From: Paraflavitalea sp966211765
Lineage (GTDB): Bacteria > Bacteroidota > Bacteroidia > Chitinophagales > Chitinophagaceae
Assembly: GCA_966211765.1 (NCBI GenBank)
Contig: CBIHOV010000036.1
Coordinates: 23,227 to 87,226, forward strand
DNA: 64,000 nt
Direction: 5' to 3'
Under the pieces are notes generated by a model, which was given only the letters and a program-made list of their open reading frames with translations, was not told the DNA's origin and searched no databases. Below, one piece after another: positions 17,442 to 26,724 of the stretch. Both the position numbers and the translations under genes were made by a program. Every line of letters begins with the position of its first letter. Positions within the stretch are counted from its first letter, which is position 1.

Positions 17442-17843
17442 TCAACGGAATTTTCTTTCTGTTTCCTTTATTGGGAGGTCGTTGATGCTGGCATATCGTT
17501 GTTGCATGAGGCCCTCTTCATCAAACTCCCACATTTCATTGCCATAACTCCGGTACCATTGGCCTTCTTTGTCGTGCCATTCGTATTCAAACCGTACTGC
17601 TATGTGGTTCTCATGAAAGCACCAGAGTTCCTTCTTTAGTTTATAGTCCAGTTCTTTCTCCCATTTTCTTCGGAGAAAAACTTGCACGGCCTCACGGCCT
17701 TGCAGGAAATCGGTCCTGTTGCGCCATACCGTATCGGGCGAATAAGCCAGTGATACGCGCTCCGGGTTGCGTGAATTCCAGGCGTCCTCTGCCAGTTGTA
17801 CTTTTTGCAGGGCAGTTTCCCTGGTGAATGGTGGTTTGATCAT
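17442..17843 (-). CDS. DUF1348 / NTF2-fold small protein
   Basis: 133 aa from the ATG at 17843 (MIKPPFTRETALQKV); a longer start at 17882 adds a basic leader with no family match. Phrases such as AEDAWNSRNPERVSLAYSPD, WRNRTDFLQGRE and RFEYEWHDKEGQWYRSYGNE are typical of the nuclear-transport-factor-2-like DUF1348 family, whose biochemical role is not settled. Upstream of the AraC gene on the same strand. Confidence 0.8.
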   Translation of the reverse strand: MIKPPFTRETALQKVQLAEDAWNSRNPERVSLAYSPDTVWRNRTDFLQGREAVQVFLRRKWEKELDYKLKKELWCFHENHIAVRFEYEWHDKEGQWYRSYGNEMWEFDEEGLMQQRYASINDLPIKETERKFR

Positions 17844-18012
17844 ACTTTGTTTTTTTGTGCGTGGTTGAAATATCCGGCACAAAGGTGGCTATAAACAGCG
17901 TAGGGGGAAATGGCCATCCTTCGCTAAGGGATGGATATTTTTCCCTTCAAGGATCCCATTTTTCCGAACTTAGCCCTGAAAAAGCTATTTTGACATTAGA
18001 TACTAATTAACA

Positions 18013-18456
18013 GTGGGTAAAAAGCAGCCAGTAAATACAGATGAACAATATCCGCGTATATTCCTTTACCGGCGACTGGTACAGGCCAAACTGTTTATTG
18101 ATGCCCACTATGCAGAAAAGATCGACCTCAACAATATAGCGGACGAGGTATATTCATCCAAGTTCCATTTCATCAGGCAGTTCAAAAGCATTTACCACAA
18201 AACACCGCACCAGTACCTGATCGCTGTAAGAATGGAGAAAGCGAGGGAGTTGCTGAAGTCAGGCAGGTCTGTATCGGAAGTTTGTTATGCCGTAGGCTTT
18301 GAAAGCCTGGGCTCTTTCAGCGCCTTGTTCAAACGACTGCATCGGATCACCCCCCTGGATTACCTCAAACAACAACAAGCGATCAAAGCACAAATACAGG
18401 AATCTCCCTTTAGCTTTATCCCGGCCTGTTTTGCCCACAAAAGTGGCTGGCTGTAA
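18013..18456 (+). CDS. Short AraC-type DNA-binding regulator
   Basis: 147 aa, starting at GTG 18013. Almost the whole protein is the double helix-turn-helix of AraC regulators (IDLNNIADEVYSSKFHFIRQ and SVSEVCYAVGFESLGSFSAL); there is no effector domain. This stand-alone form is common in Bacteroidota. It is followed 63 bases later by DUF1569 and glyoxalase-fold genes on the same strand, which it may regulate. It is divergent from the DUF1348 gene. Confidence 0.8.
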   Translation: MGKKQPVNTDEQYPRIFLYRRLVQAKLFIDAHYAEKIDLNNIADEVYSSKFHFIRQFKSIYHKTPHQYLIAVRMEKARELLKSGRSVSEVCYAVGFESLGSFSALFKRLHRITPLDYLKQQQAIKAQIQESPFSFIPACFAHKSGWL

Positions 18457-18519
18457 AAACAGCAATTTTAGAGAAATAGGTTCCTGCCTGCCGGCCTTTC
18501 TTTGTGGCAAAAGGAAAAG

Positions 18520-18963
18520 ATGAAAACAGTATTCGACAAAGCCACCCGGGATTCACTCATCAGCAGGATCCACCAGGTGAATGAAAACAGCCAGCGCCAA
18601 TGGGGCAAAATGACGGTGTACCAGATGCTAAAACATTGCAGTATCTGGGAGGCATGGATAATGGAGAGTAAACCTAACAAGCATTCTTTGGTGGGTATGA
18701 TCTTTGGGAAAATGGCCTTGAAGAATATGCTGAAGGATGAAAAACCGCTGGCGCGTAATGTACCTACCAGCCGCGCATTTAAGGTAAAGGGGAGCGGTAA
18801 TGTAGAAGCGCAAAAAGCGGAATGGATCGCACAGATAGAGCGGTATGCCCATTATGTGAACCGGGGATTTATACACGATTTCTTTGGAAAAATGACCACC
18901 GAACAGGTCGGACGCCTGGCTTATAAACATACGGACCACCACCTGCGACAATTCAATTGTTAA
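18520..18963 (+). CDS. DUF1569 (DinB-like four-helix) protein
   Basis: 147 aa from the ATG at 18520 (MKTVFDKATRDSLISRI). WGKMTVYQMLKHCSIWEAW near residue 35 and HTDHHLRQF at the end supply the histidines typical of the DinB/DUF1569 four-helix fold, which often binds a metal. Function unknown. It is placed between an AraC regulator and a VOC protein, probably one transcription unit. Confidence 0.75.
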   Translation: MKTVFDKATRDSLISRIHQVNENSQRQWGKMTVYQMLKHCSIWEAWIMESKPNKHSLVGMIFGKMALKNMLKDEKPLARNVPTSRAFKVKGSGNVEAQKAEWIAQIERYAHYVNRGFIHDFFGKMTTEQVGRLAYKHTDHHLRQFNC

Positions 18964-18980
18964 ACTAAAAAAGCAACGAT

Positions 18981-19406
18981 ATGATCACGCGATTCACCCA
19001 TCTGAGCATCTGGGTACTGGACCAGAACAGCGCCTACGATTTCTATGTCAACAAGCTGGGATTTAAAGTTGTGACGGATGTACCGATGCAGCCTGCCAAC
19101 AATGGCAATCGCTGGCTCACGGTAGCACCACCCGAAATGGAAAACCTGGAGATCAATCTTTCCTTGATCACAGAAGGCATGTGGTACTCGAAAGAGACTG
19201 CTGAAACCCTGCGGGAACTGGTACGGAAAGGTACTTTTGGCGCTGGGGTGCTCACCTGCGACGATATCTATGCCACTTATGAGGAACTAAAGGCAAAGGG
19301 AGTTCGGTTTACCAAAGCGCCCACCAAAGAATTCTACGGCATTGAAGCCTTTTTCAAAGACGATTCGGGCAACTGGTTTTCGCTGGCGCAGTTGAATCCT
19401 GCCTAG
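18981..19406 (+). CDS. VOC (glyoxalase/bleomycin resistance) superfamily protein
   Basis: 141 aa with two beta-alpha-beta-beta-beta modules. MITRFTHLSIWVLDQNSAYD opens the first and GAGVLTCDDIYATYEELK the second, and the C-terminus FFKDDSGNWFSLAQ is typical of the metal-edge strand. It is probably a small cytoplasmic metal-dependent lyase, dioxygenase or resistance protein of unknown substrate. It follows the DUF1569 gene by 17 bases. Confidence 0.8.
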   Translation: MITRFTHLSIWVLDQNSAYDFYVNKLGFKVVTDVPMQPANNGNRWLTVAPPEMENLEINLSLITEGMWYSKETAETLRELVRKGTFGAGVLTCDDIYATYEELKAKGVRFTKAPTKEFYGIEAFFKDDSGNWFSLAQLNPA

Positions 19407-19507
19407 CGCAGCACAGCAGGGGGCTGGTGCACAGAGGCGCCGGCCTCGTGGATCATGGAAACTTTTTTCAGGACCGAATTCCAACCTTTTGCCGTTTGCA
19501 TACTCTT

Positions 19508-19777
19508 ATGAGTACAAACATGCTTATGAACCGTGTATTGCTTATTTGCCTGCTGGTAGCCCCTTTAATCATATGCAGCGCCCTCACGAAACGCCTGAAA
19601 GGCGGACCGGTTGTTTTTTCCCGGTTTCCGGTAGAAAGACAGCTGAAAGAAACTGAATTCTTTAAGGTCAGCCACCTGACCCCGGATGCTGTTCTTTTGT
19701 ATAGCGATTCCTTGCTGAGCACTTATTATCCCCTCTCGACATTCATAAAAGTGGCCAATCTCGGGACTGTTCAATAA
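19508..19777 (+). CDS. Small secreted or membrane-anchored hypothetical protein
   Basis: 89 aa from the ATG at 19508; another ATG lies at 19526 (MNRVLLICLLVAPLIICS). Either way the N-terminus is a strong signal/anchor. The mature part (about 60 aa) has FFKVSHLTPDAVLLYSDSLL and no recognised motif. A good terminator hairpin about 50 bases downstream supports a real transcription unit. Function unknown. Confidence 0.5.
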   Translation: MSTNMLMNRVLLICLLVAPLIICSALTKRLKGGPVVFSRFPVERQLKETEFFKVSHLTPDAVLLYSDSLLSTYYPLSTFIKVANLGTVQ

Positions 19778-19828
19778 TACGCCTGGCTATACGTCGCTGC
19801 CGGGTGTTACCAACTGACGTTCTTAATA

Positions 19829-19864
19829 CAAAGCCTCTGGGTTGCAGCACCCGGAGGCTTTTGT
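19829..19864 (+). terminator. Rho-independent terminator
   Basis: AAAGCCTC pairs with GAGGCTTT, extended by TGGGT/ACCC, around a short loop, then TTTT. It lies after the small secreted gene and before the glycosyltransferase. Confidence 0.75.
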
Positions 19865-19948
19865 ATGATATGGAGCGGGCGGCTGGCAGTACGGCATCTA
19901 ACCACCCCTGTTATCTCGTATGTAGAGTAATAATCCAATACCTCAATA

Positions 19949-21022
19949 ATGGCCTTTTATCGAATATCCTTCTGTACTGTATGCATGAACCGTACACTCC
20001 ACCTGAAGGAGACGCTACTCCAAAACATCAGGGACAACTTCGATTATCCTAACCTGGAATATGTGCTGTTGAACTATGGCTCAAAAGACGACATGCATGC
20101 GTGGGTAATGGGCGAAATGGGCCAATACCTGGAATCGGGTCTGCTTAAATACTATAAGGCCGACTTTCCACAGGTCTTTAAGATGAGCCATGCCAAGAAT
20201 ATGGTCTTTAAGCTGGCGACCGGTGATATTTTATGTGGGTTGGATGCCGACAATTTTACCGGGCCGGCATTTGCCGCCTATATCAACAAGCTGTTTACAA
20301 AAGATAAAAATATCTTCCTGGCGCCACCCTGGGTTGGTCCAGACAGGAAATGGTGGGATGTGCAAGGGCGGCTCTGCTTGTGGAAAAAGGATTTTTACCG
20401 TTTCCGTGGTTATGATGAAGGCATAATAGATTATGGGTACGATGACCAGGACTTTAAATACCGTATGATCGATGGTGGCCGCCGGAAATGCATTGTAAGG
20501 ACCGGCCGGTTCCTGCAGGCCATTAAGCATACCGACGAATTGAGGATAGCAGGCGGAATAACCACCAAAATGTTGGCCAGTGTATTGCTGGCGAACAGAT
20601 CGGACAGGGAATGGGAGATGCTCTACCTGCGTACAGACAACCAGTTTGAGCGGTTCCGCTTGATGGCCCGTGGTATCCGGTTGAATGAAGCCCATCAACC
20701 CGGTTGTGAGGAGACGGGGAAACTGGTGTTGAAGCTGTCGGACTATGCCACCGGAAACTATGCCGCCCATGATGCGGGTATTGCGTGTAGTCAGCAAAAT
20801 GGCGCCAGGCTGGAACTACTTTTCAGGGAGCATCAACAGGAGCTGGTTTCCCGTTACGGAGTGGTCTATTACCGCCTGGGGCCGGGAAGACTGCAGGATC
20901 AATTGCTGATGGGGCGGGCCTGCTTTATGGGGAAGATGAAACTGCTGGAGAACAAGCAGCGCCGGACAGTGATCAACCGGGAGGGGTTTGGGCAAGGGGC
21001 GGTCACGATGCATTCCAGGTGA
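19949..21022 (+). CDS. GT-A fold glycosyltransferase (family 2-like)
   Basis: 357 aa. The N-terminus YRISFCTVCMNRTLHLKETL opens a nucleotide-sugar-binding fold, the metal-binding DxD reads LDAD (99-101), and GYDDQDFKYRM (163-173) resembles the galactosyltransferase-type acceptor motif. No membrane segment. The last 100 residues are basic and unassigned. No polysaccharide gene cluster surrounds it, so donor, acceptor and product are unknown. It converges with topB. Confidence 0.8.
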   Translation: MAFYRISFCTVCMNRTLHLKETLLQNIRDNFDYPNLEYVLLNYGSKDDMHAWVMGEMGQYLESGLLKYYKADFPQVFKMSHAKNMVFKLATGDILCGLDADNFTGPAFAAYINKLFTKDKNIFLAPPWVGPDRKWWDVQGRLCLWKKDFYRFRGYDEGIIDYGYDDQDFKYRMIDGGRRKCIVRTGRFLQAIKHTDELRIAGGITTKMLASVLLANRSDREWEMLYLRTDNQFERFRLMARGIRLNEAHQPGCEETGKLVLKLSDYATGNYAAHDAGIACSQQNGARLELLFREHQQELVSRYGVVYYRLGPGRLQDQLLMGRACFMGKMKLLENKQRRTVINREGFGQGAVTMHSR

Positions 21023-21036
21023 TCAGGATCACTATT

Positions 21037-23184
21037 TTACTGGTCTATTTCCAGGGCCCAGGCAGCATTTAGTTTCAGCTTGCCTTCGACTTCGGCACCA
21101 GTACCTGCCAGTTTCCATCCCTTCATTTTCCCGGTCCTGCCCTTGGTAAGCAGGTCGGCGATCTGTTTGTCATTGAGTTTTTTACCAAATGACTCAAAGG
21201 GTAATTTGAACCCGCAGACTTTGAAATTGGCGCAACCATACGCTGTATTGCCTTTCTTCAGCAAGTGTGCTTTGCATTTGGGGCATTGCAACTCTTCGAT
21301 CACGATTGCCTTCTTAGGTTCTTTGGGCTTCGGTTCTTTTTTGGGTTTATCGGACTGCTCTTTCTCTTTCTCTTTTTCTTTTGCAGCTGGTTGATCGGGT
21401 GCAATGGTGATCACTTTATAATTGGCGGTCTTTACCTCTGTAGTAAGGTCTATGACCATTTGGATCAACTCCTGTTTGAAGGTTTCCATGGCATACTCGC
21501 CTTTTTCGATGAGGCGCAGCTTACGTTCCCATATACCGGTGAGCTCGGGACTTTTGAGTAGTTCGGTCTGAATGGTGTCTATGAGATCAATGCCGGTCTG
21601 TGTAGCAAAAATATTCTTCTTACGTTTCTCGATGTACTTGCGGCGGAAAAGGGTCTCAATGATATTCGCACGGGTGGAAGGACGGCCAATACCGTTGTCT
21701 TTCAGCAATTCGCGCATTTCCTCATCATCCACCTGCTTGCCCGCTGTTTCCATGGCCCGCAGCAAGGTGGCTTCGGTGAATGCCTTGGGAGGAGTGGTTT
21801 TGCCCTGGTGTATCCTTGGGGTATGGGGACCGCTTTCGCCTGCTACAAATACAGGTAGTATCTTTTCTTCTTCTTCGCCCTCTTTTTTAGCAGTAGCATC
21901 GTTGGCATAAACTTCCTTCCAGCCTGGCTCCAGGATCTGCTTACCGGTCACTTTAAATGCTACCTGTCCTACTTTACCCAGCACAGTGGTATTGGATATT
22001 TTACACTCGGGGTAGAAAGCCGCAATGAAACGCCTGGCTACCAGGTCGTACACCCGTTTCTCTTCCGGCCCCAGGCCAGCAGGATAGACGCCGGTAGGAA
22101 TGATGGCATGGTGATCGGTAACCTTCTTGTCGTCGAAAACCGTCTTCAGCTTAGGGATCGGATTGGCCAGCACCGGCGCTGTCAACGCAGCGTAAGGGGT
22201 GAGGTCCTGCATGATGCCTGCAATCTGCGGATGCAGGTCTTCGGAGAGGTAAGTGGTATCCACCCTTGGATAGGTGACCAGTTTTTTCTCGTACAGGTTC
22301 TGTATGTATTTCAGGGTGTCATCTGCAGAGTATCCATATTTTTTATTGGCTTCTACCTGTAAGGCGGTGAGGTCGAACAGGCGTGGATTGCCTTCTTTGC
22401 CTTCTTTTTTCTCAAAGGAAGTGATCTCAAATGGATGTTCCTTCAGGTAGGCCAATCCTTTCTCGGCTCTGTCCAGCACCTTGATACGGTCGATGGTAGC
22501 GGTGAATTCGGTATCCCGGTAGATGGTCTTTAATTCCCAGTACTCTTCAGACAAAAATGCATTGATCTCTTTCTGCCTTGCTACGATCATGGCCAGGGTA
22601 GGGGTTTGAACCCTTCCAATGGAGAGGACTGTTTTGCCCTGGGCAAATTTTTTGGTGAATAAACGGGTGGCATTCATGCCCAGCAGCCAGTCGCCGATGG
22701 CCCTGGCGCTGCCTGCTGCGTAAAGATTATCATACTGAGCGGCCTCTTTCAACTTTTGGAAACCCTCGCGGATGGCCGATTCGGTGAGGGAGGATATCCA
22801 TAATCTTTTGACAGGAGCTGTGCACTGTGCTTTGAGCAATACCCAACGTTGGATGAGTTCTCCTTCCTGGCCGGCATCCCCGCAATTGATCACTTCCTCA
22901 CATGCTTTTACCAGTTGTTCTATGACCTTGAATTGTTTTTGCACGCCGCTGTTGTCGATCAGTTTGATACCAAAACTGGCCGGGATCATGGGTAGGTCTT
23001 CGAGCCGCCAGTATTTCCATTGATCGGTATAGTCATGGGGTTCCTTCAGGGTACAGAAATGCCCAAAAGTCCAGGTAACCTGGTAGCCATTGCCTTCGAA
23101 GTATCCGTCTTTGCGGTCTTTGGCTCCGATAATAGCTGCTATGTCTCTCGCCACACTAGGCTTTTCAGCAATGCAAACCTTCAT
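21037..23184 (-). CDS. topB: DNA topoisomerase III (type IA)
   Basis: 715 aa. The N-terminal Toprim domain shows CIAEKPSVARDIAAIIGAKD and NCGDAGQEGELIQRW. The catalytic tyrosine is in LVTYPRVDTTYL. The C-terminus after about 600 has a charged K/E/P linker, a C4 zinc ribbon (CPKCKAHLLKKGNTAYGCAN with a second Cys pair in the same module) and a C-terminal repeat region (LNDKQIADLLTKGRTG). It relaxes and decatenates single-stranded DNA regions with RecQ-type partners. No mobile-element genes surround it, so I take it as the chromosomal copy. Confidence 0.92.
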   Translation of the reverse strand: MKVCIAEKPSVARDIAAIIGAKDRKDGYFEGNGYQVTWTFGHFCTLKEPHDYTDQWKYWRLEDLPMIPASFGIKLIDNSGVQKQFKVIEQLVKACEEVINCGDAGQEGELIQRWVLLKAQCTAPVKRLWISSLTESAIREGFQKLKEAAQYDNLYAAGSARAIGDWLLGMNATRLFTKKFAQGKTVLSIGRVQTPTLAMIVARQKEINAFLSEEYWELKTIYRDTEFTATIDRIKVLDRAEKGLAYLKEHPFEITSFEKKEGKEGNPRLFDLTALQVEANKKYGYSADDTLKYIQNLYEKKLVTYPRVDTTYLSEDLHPQIAGIMQDLTPYAALTAPVLANPIPKLKTVFDDKKVTDHHAIIPTGVYPAGLGPEEKRVYDLVARRFIAAFYPECKISNTTVLGKVGQVAFKVTGKQILEPGWKEVYANDATAKKEGEEEEKILPVFVAGESGPHTPRIHQGKTTPPKAFTEATLLRAMETAGKQVDDEEMRELLKDNGIGRPSTRANIIETLFRRKYIEKRKKNIFATQTGIDLIDTIQTELLKSPELTGIWERKLRLIEKGEYAMETFKQELIQMVIDLTTEVKTANYKVITIAPDQPAAKEKEKEKEQSDKPKKEPKPKEPKKAIVIEELQCPKCKAHLLKKGNTAYGCANFKVCGFKLPFESFGKKLNDKQIADLLTKGRTGKMKGWKLAGTGAEVEGKLKLNAAWALEIDQ

Positions 23185-23284
23185 AGTGATTGAAAAGACC
23201 CCAAATGTCGGGATTTTATACGCTCTATTTGGTAATTTTAGGGTAGAAGTTTGAATTACCTAATTGTGTTAAAATAAGTTGACT

Positions 23285-23584
23285 ATGAGTAAGAAGGCGA
23301 AAAATAAGCCCACAGAACCCGATGAGGACAAGAAATTTCCCCTGCCGGATTATAAGAAGGAGGACGATATCTATAACCGGGCAAAAGAGGAGCCATTGGA
23401 TGAAGAGGGAGTACCTGTAAAAGGGAAGGCGGGCGACCGGCACAAACAGTTGGGCGACGATCTCGATGTGCCAGGTGCAGAACTGGATGATGAGGATGAG
23501 GGTATTGGCGAAGAGGATGAGGAAAACAACTATTATAGTCTGGGTGGAGATAATCACGATGACCTGGAAGAAGACCGGGATTAA
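23285..23584 (+). CDS. Small acidic, disordered hypothetical protein
   Basis: 99 aa from the ATG at 23285. A lysine-rich start (MSKKAKNKP) is followed by strongly acidic, low-complexity sequence (ELDDEDEGIGEEDEENNYYS). It has no membrane segment or cysteine. Such acidic proteins recur in Bacteroidota next to unrelated genes; a role as a nucleic-acid- or protein-associated factor is only a guess. Divergent from topB. Confidence 0.65.
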   Translation: MSKKAKNKPTEPDEDKKFPLPDYKKEDDIYNRAKEEPLDEEGVPVKGKAGDRHKQLGDDLDVPGAELDDEDEGIGEEDEENNYYSLGGDNHDDLEEDRD

Positions 23585-23592
23585 GGTGATTG

Positions 23593-23616
23593 GCATAATT
23601 TTGTGCGAAATTATGC
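23593..23616. promoter_or_regulatory. -7 box TAATTTTG inside a 9-bp inverted repeat
   Basis: GCATAATTT and AAATTATGC form a perfect inverted repeat with a 6-base spacer, four bases before the ATG at 23620. The left arm overlaps TAATTTTG, which fits the Bacteroidota TAnnTTTG element. No TTG lies 19 bases upstream. It could be a repressor site or a leader hairpin at the start codon. Confidence 0.4.
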
Positions 23617-23619
23617 ACC

Positions 23620-24285
23620 ATGCCTACCAGGTCCATTAAATTCTCTGTTTCTCCTGCCATCGGTAAAGTATCTGCTATTGTGATGGCGCCTGCTAAGCCA
23701 ACGGCCATCCTGACGCTTGCGCACGGAGCTGGCGCCAATATGGAGCATCATTTTATGGTGGACCTGGCTACTGCATTGTCGAAAGCAGGCATTGCCACTT
23801 TTCGGTTCAACTTCCCGTTTACCGAAAACAAAAAAGGAAGACCGGATACACCGGCTGTGGCCCACCAAACCATTGAAGCGGCTGTCGATAAGGCACAGGC
23901 ATTATTCCCCTCACTGCCTTTGTTTGTAGCAGGCAAGTCTTTTGGCGGACGTATGTCTTCGCAATGGCTATCCACCAGCAAACGCAAAGACGTAAAAGGC
24001 ATCCTCTTCTACGGGTTTCCGCTGCATCCTGCCGGTAAGCCATCCATTGACCGTGCCGAACACCTGGCGGCTGTGAAAGTGCCGATGCTTTTTCTACAAG
24101 GCTCCAGAGACACGCTGGCTACCTGGGACCTGATTGAACAGGTGTGTAAAACGCTTAAGAAAGCTAAGCTGGTGAAACTGGAAGGCGCCGACCACTCCTT
24201 CAAAGCCGGCAAAACGGATACGATGGCCTTGCTCACGGAGGCCACCCAACAATGGGTGGTATCCGTAGTAAAGAAAACCAAATGA
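23620..24285 (+). CDS. Alpha/beta hydrolase (dienelactone hydrolase / KANL3-Tex30-like)
   Basis: 221 aa. The nucleophile elbow is GKSFGG in LFVAGKSFGGRMSSQW, the acid lies in FLQGSRDTLA, and the catalytic histidine is in GADHSFKAG. LTLAHGAGANMEHHFM forms the oxyanion region. No signal peptide, so cytoplasmic. Substrate unknown. Ended by a hairpin terminator. Confidence 0.8.
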   Translation: MPTRSIKFSVSPAIGKVSAIVMAPAKPTAILTLAHGAGANMEHHFMVDLATALSKAGIATFRFNFPFTENKKGRPDTPAVAHQTIEAAVDKAQALFPSLPLFVAGKSFGGRMSSQWLSTSKRKDVKGILFYGFPLHPAGKPSIDRAEHLAAVKVPMLFLQGSRDTLATWDLIEQVCKTLKKAKLVKLEGADHSFKAGKTDTMALLTEATQQWVVSVVKKTK

Positions 24286-24305
24286 TATTTTAGCCGGGTA
24301 TACAG

Positions 24306-24340
24306 GGCAAAATGATGTTCTTTATCATTTTGCCTTTCTC
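24306..24340 (+). terminator. Terminator after the alpha/beta hydrolase
   Basis: GGCAAAATGAT and ATCATTTTGCC make an 11-bp perfect stem around GTTCTTT, followed by a weak T-rich TTTCTCC. Confidence 0.65.
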
Positions 24341-24489
24341 CATTTTAAACCCATTGATCAATTACTCTTCTTATTGGTAGGTTTTCCATTGACCAGTTGC
24401 TCATCCAACGCTGCCACTTAATCAGTTTGCCCTTCTCTTTACTACCGTATCACTACCTTAGTGAACCGGTAAGGCCGGAGAAGTATATT

Positions 24490-26019
24490 ATGAAAAAGAG
24501 GATACCAACGATCATCATTATACTGATAAGCATTGTATTTCTTTTCAGTTTTATCATCAGCCAATTCGGGCCTGCTATTCCAAAAGTTTGGGATATCAAA
24601 CTGCTGGAATCGATGCATCTCTCTTATGCCGATACTTCCATTAAGCTGGGATTTGTAAGTGAAGAATATTATGATCAGGTCCCCGAAAGAATTTCTTATA
24701 AAACATATCCTTTCTATATGCCGGGTAGTGAACCGGAAGGATATTATGATTCGTTGGCAAATATTGATCCTGTCGTAAATTTTAAAGAAGGAGAATTAAA
24801 AACCGAGGATGATTGGATCAAAGCAGGTGAGTTGATCTATGACCTGCCGATGAATTTTATACCATTGGACAGTGCAATGCTATCCCGGTTACCTGCCATG
24901 GCAGAAAGATGGCAGGCTACCGGCATTCACCCCAATAAAAAAGGCATTATTCCTTTTGTCGTGATCAGCATCCGTAAAAAGGGAAAGCCCGAATTGGGTA
25001 TTGAATCTTGTGGCATGTGCCATACCAAACAAATGCAGGATGACCAATTGTTTAAAGGTGCACAGGGTAATTTTGTTGCCGACAGGTTTAGAAATATTAT
25101 AACAACTACCAATTCAAATTGGCAAAACGCTTCTTCCGAAACACGGCTGAACCGGTTCTATGATTTTAATAAAAGTCTGTACTATACACCATGGGTAAAA
25201 AACGAATACCAGGAAAATTATAAAAAAATTAAGGCTGAAGACTTGCTGACTACACATTATGGCTTATTGCCGGGAGTGCAAACAAGAAACAATGCAAGCT
25301 TTGATCATCCTATCAGTATTCCGGACCTCTATAATTTAAAAGAAAGAAAATATCTTGATAAAAGCGGGCATAACCTGCAACGTAATATTGAAGACCTCAT
25401 GCGATATGCCATACTCAACCAGAATATGAATATGAGCAGTTCTTATAATGGATTTGTCCCCGATCCTGTACCTGACCATCCGGCTGATTACAAAAGAGGA
25501 AAATTCAGCGATGCACAATTGTATGCGCTGGCAAAATTTCTTTATTCTATAAAGACGCCGGAAAATCCTGAAAAGTTTCCAGTCCAACTATTGGAGAAAG
25601 GAAAAGATATTTTTATTCAACAGGGGTGCGTCAGTTGTCATACGCCTCCACTTTATACCAACAATAAGCTGACTCCTGTGGATGGCTTTGAGCCTCCTGC
25701 TGATCATTTTAAAAAGTATGGGATCTTCAATATTTCAATTGGCACTGATCCGGGTCTTAGCTTATATACAAGAAGAGGTTCCGGATATTACAAGATCCCA
25801 TCTTTGATTGGTTCATGGAACCGCACTGCCTTTTTGCATGATGGACATTTAGCAACGCTGGAAGACTTGTTTGATCCAGCAAGATTTTCGTCGGCATACA
25901 CGCCTACCTGGTTTAAACCCATTGGTGTGAAGCAAATGGCGGTACCAGGCCATCCGTTCGGGATGGAGCTTACAAAAGAGGATAAAAAAGCTTTAATCGC
26001 ATTCATAAAATCTTTGTAG
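24490..26019 (+). CDS. Di-heme c-type cytochrome, cytochrome c peroxidase/MauG-like
   Basis: 509 aa from the ATG at 24490 (MKKRIPTIIIILISIVF), an N-terminal anchor or signal. There are two haem-binding motifs: CGMCH (174-178) and CVSCH (380-384). The C-terminal half has SLIGSWNRTAFLHDGHLATLEDL, which resembles the conserved block of MauG/di-haem peroxidase-like enzymes. It is probably a periplasmic oxidase or peroxidase. It is followed one base later by a YceI-family gene, so an operon. Electron partner unknown. Base composition is a little more A/T-rich than the neighbours. Confidence 0.8.
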   Translation: MKKRIPTIIIILISIVFLFSFIISQFGPAIPKVWDIKLLESMHLSYADTSIKLGFVSEEYYDQVPERISYKTYPFYMPGSEPEGYYDSLANIDPVVNFKEGELKTEDDWIKAGELIYDLPMNFIPLDSAMLSRLPAMAERWQATGIHPNKKGIIPFVVISIRKKGKPELGIESCGMCHTKQMQDDQLFKGAQGNFVADRFRNIITTTNSNWQNASSETRLNRFYDFNKSLYYTPWVKNEYQENYKKIKAEDLLTTHYGLLPGVQTRNNASFDHPISIPDLYNLKERKYLDKSGHNLQRNIEDLMRYAILNQNMNMSSSYNGFVPDPVPDHPADYKRGKFSDAQLYALAKFLYSIKTPENPEKFPVQLLEKGKDIFIQQGCVSCHTPPLYTNNKLTPVDGFEPPADHFKKYGIFNISIGTDPGLSLYTRRGSGYYKIPSLIGSWNRTAFLHDGHLATLEDLFDPARFSSAYTPTWFKPIGVKQMAVPGHPFGMELTKEDKKALIAFIKSL

Positions 26020-26020
26020 T

Positions 26021-26557
26021 ATGAAAAGGCTTCTACTGGTTTTTGTTGTAGGTCTGGCAGTCTTTTCGGCTACCAGTGCTCAAACTTCACCCATATTTGT
26101 TTCGGGAAAAATTGAGTTTACAATCAAAAATATGGGTGTAGCCGTAAACGGGACAATGACAGGTGCCAGCATGCAATTCAAACAAACATCGGCTGATCCG
26201 TTAATGTGGAGTCTTGAAGGCACTGTGTCACCAGTAACGATCTCTACGGGAATTGATCTTCGCGATCAGCACCTGAAACGCTCTGATTATTTTGATATAG
26301 TCCATTATCCAGTTACAAGATTGCAGTCAACAGGTATTGTAATGAAAGGGGAAAACAATTACGAAGGAACTTTTAACCTTACGATTAAAGGGATCACGAA
26401 ATCAGTTATTATTCCTTTTACCATTCGCAAAACCAGTAAATCAATGGATGTAGAAGGCATATTTACCATCAATCGTCTTGATTATGGTTTGGGGGAAGAA
26501 AGCACTATACTTTCAGACAATGTAACCATTAGCATTTTTGCCAGGTTCAAACTATGA
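26021..26557 (+). CDS. YceI-family periplasmic lipocalin-like protein
   Basis: 178 aa with a signal peptide (MKRLLLVFVVGLAVFSATSA). Sequence such as EGTFNLTIKGITKSVIIPF and DYFDIVHYPVTRLQSTGI is diagnostic of the YceI beta-barrel that binds isoprenoid-type lipids. It is cotranscribed with the di-haem cytochrome, suggesting a shared role in oxidative or lipid/quinone-linked periplasmic chemistry. Confidence 0.85.
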   Translation: MKRLLLVFVVGLAVFSATSAQTSPIFVSGKIEFTIKNMGVAVNGTMTGASMQFKQTSADPLMWSLEGTVSPVTISTGIDLRDQHLKRSDYFDIVHYPVTRLQSTGIVMKGENNYEGTFNLTIKGITKSVIIPFTIRKTSKSMDVEGIFTINRLDYGLGEESTILSDNVTISIFARFKL

Positions 26558-26724
26558 GCCATTGGATCCATACTCCTGCTTCATTTCAGGACAATATTTG
26601 GAATATTAACTAAACTATAGGCGCCTTCAGGCCGGGTGAGCAAGTGGCGGAAATGAATGAGCAGGCGGTGGGACCGGGGCATTATTCACTGTGCCGGTAA
26701 GGCCAAAACTTAGTACATTTAAAA

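Noticed and set aside
19427..19507. Longer N-terminus for the small secreted protein
   Set aside because: The extension does not look like signal or domain sequence, and the ATG at 19508 directly starts a hydrophobic segment.
21037..23184. topB as a mark of an integrative conjugative element
   Set aside because: No integrase, transfer genes, att-like repeats or tRNA is visible nearby; housekeeping topoisomerase III is the simpler reading.
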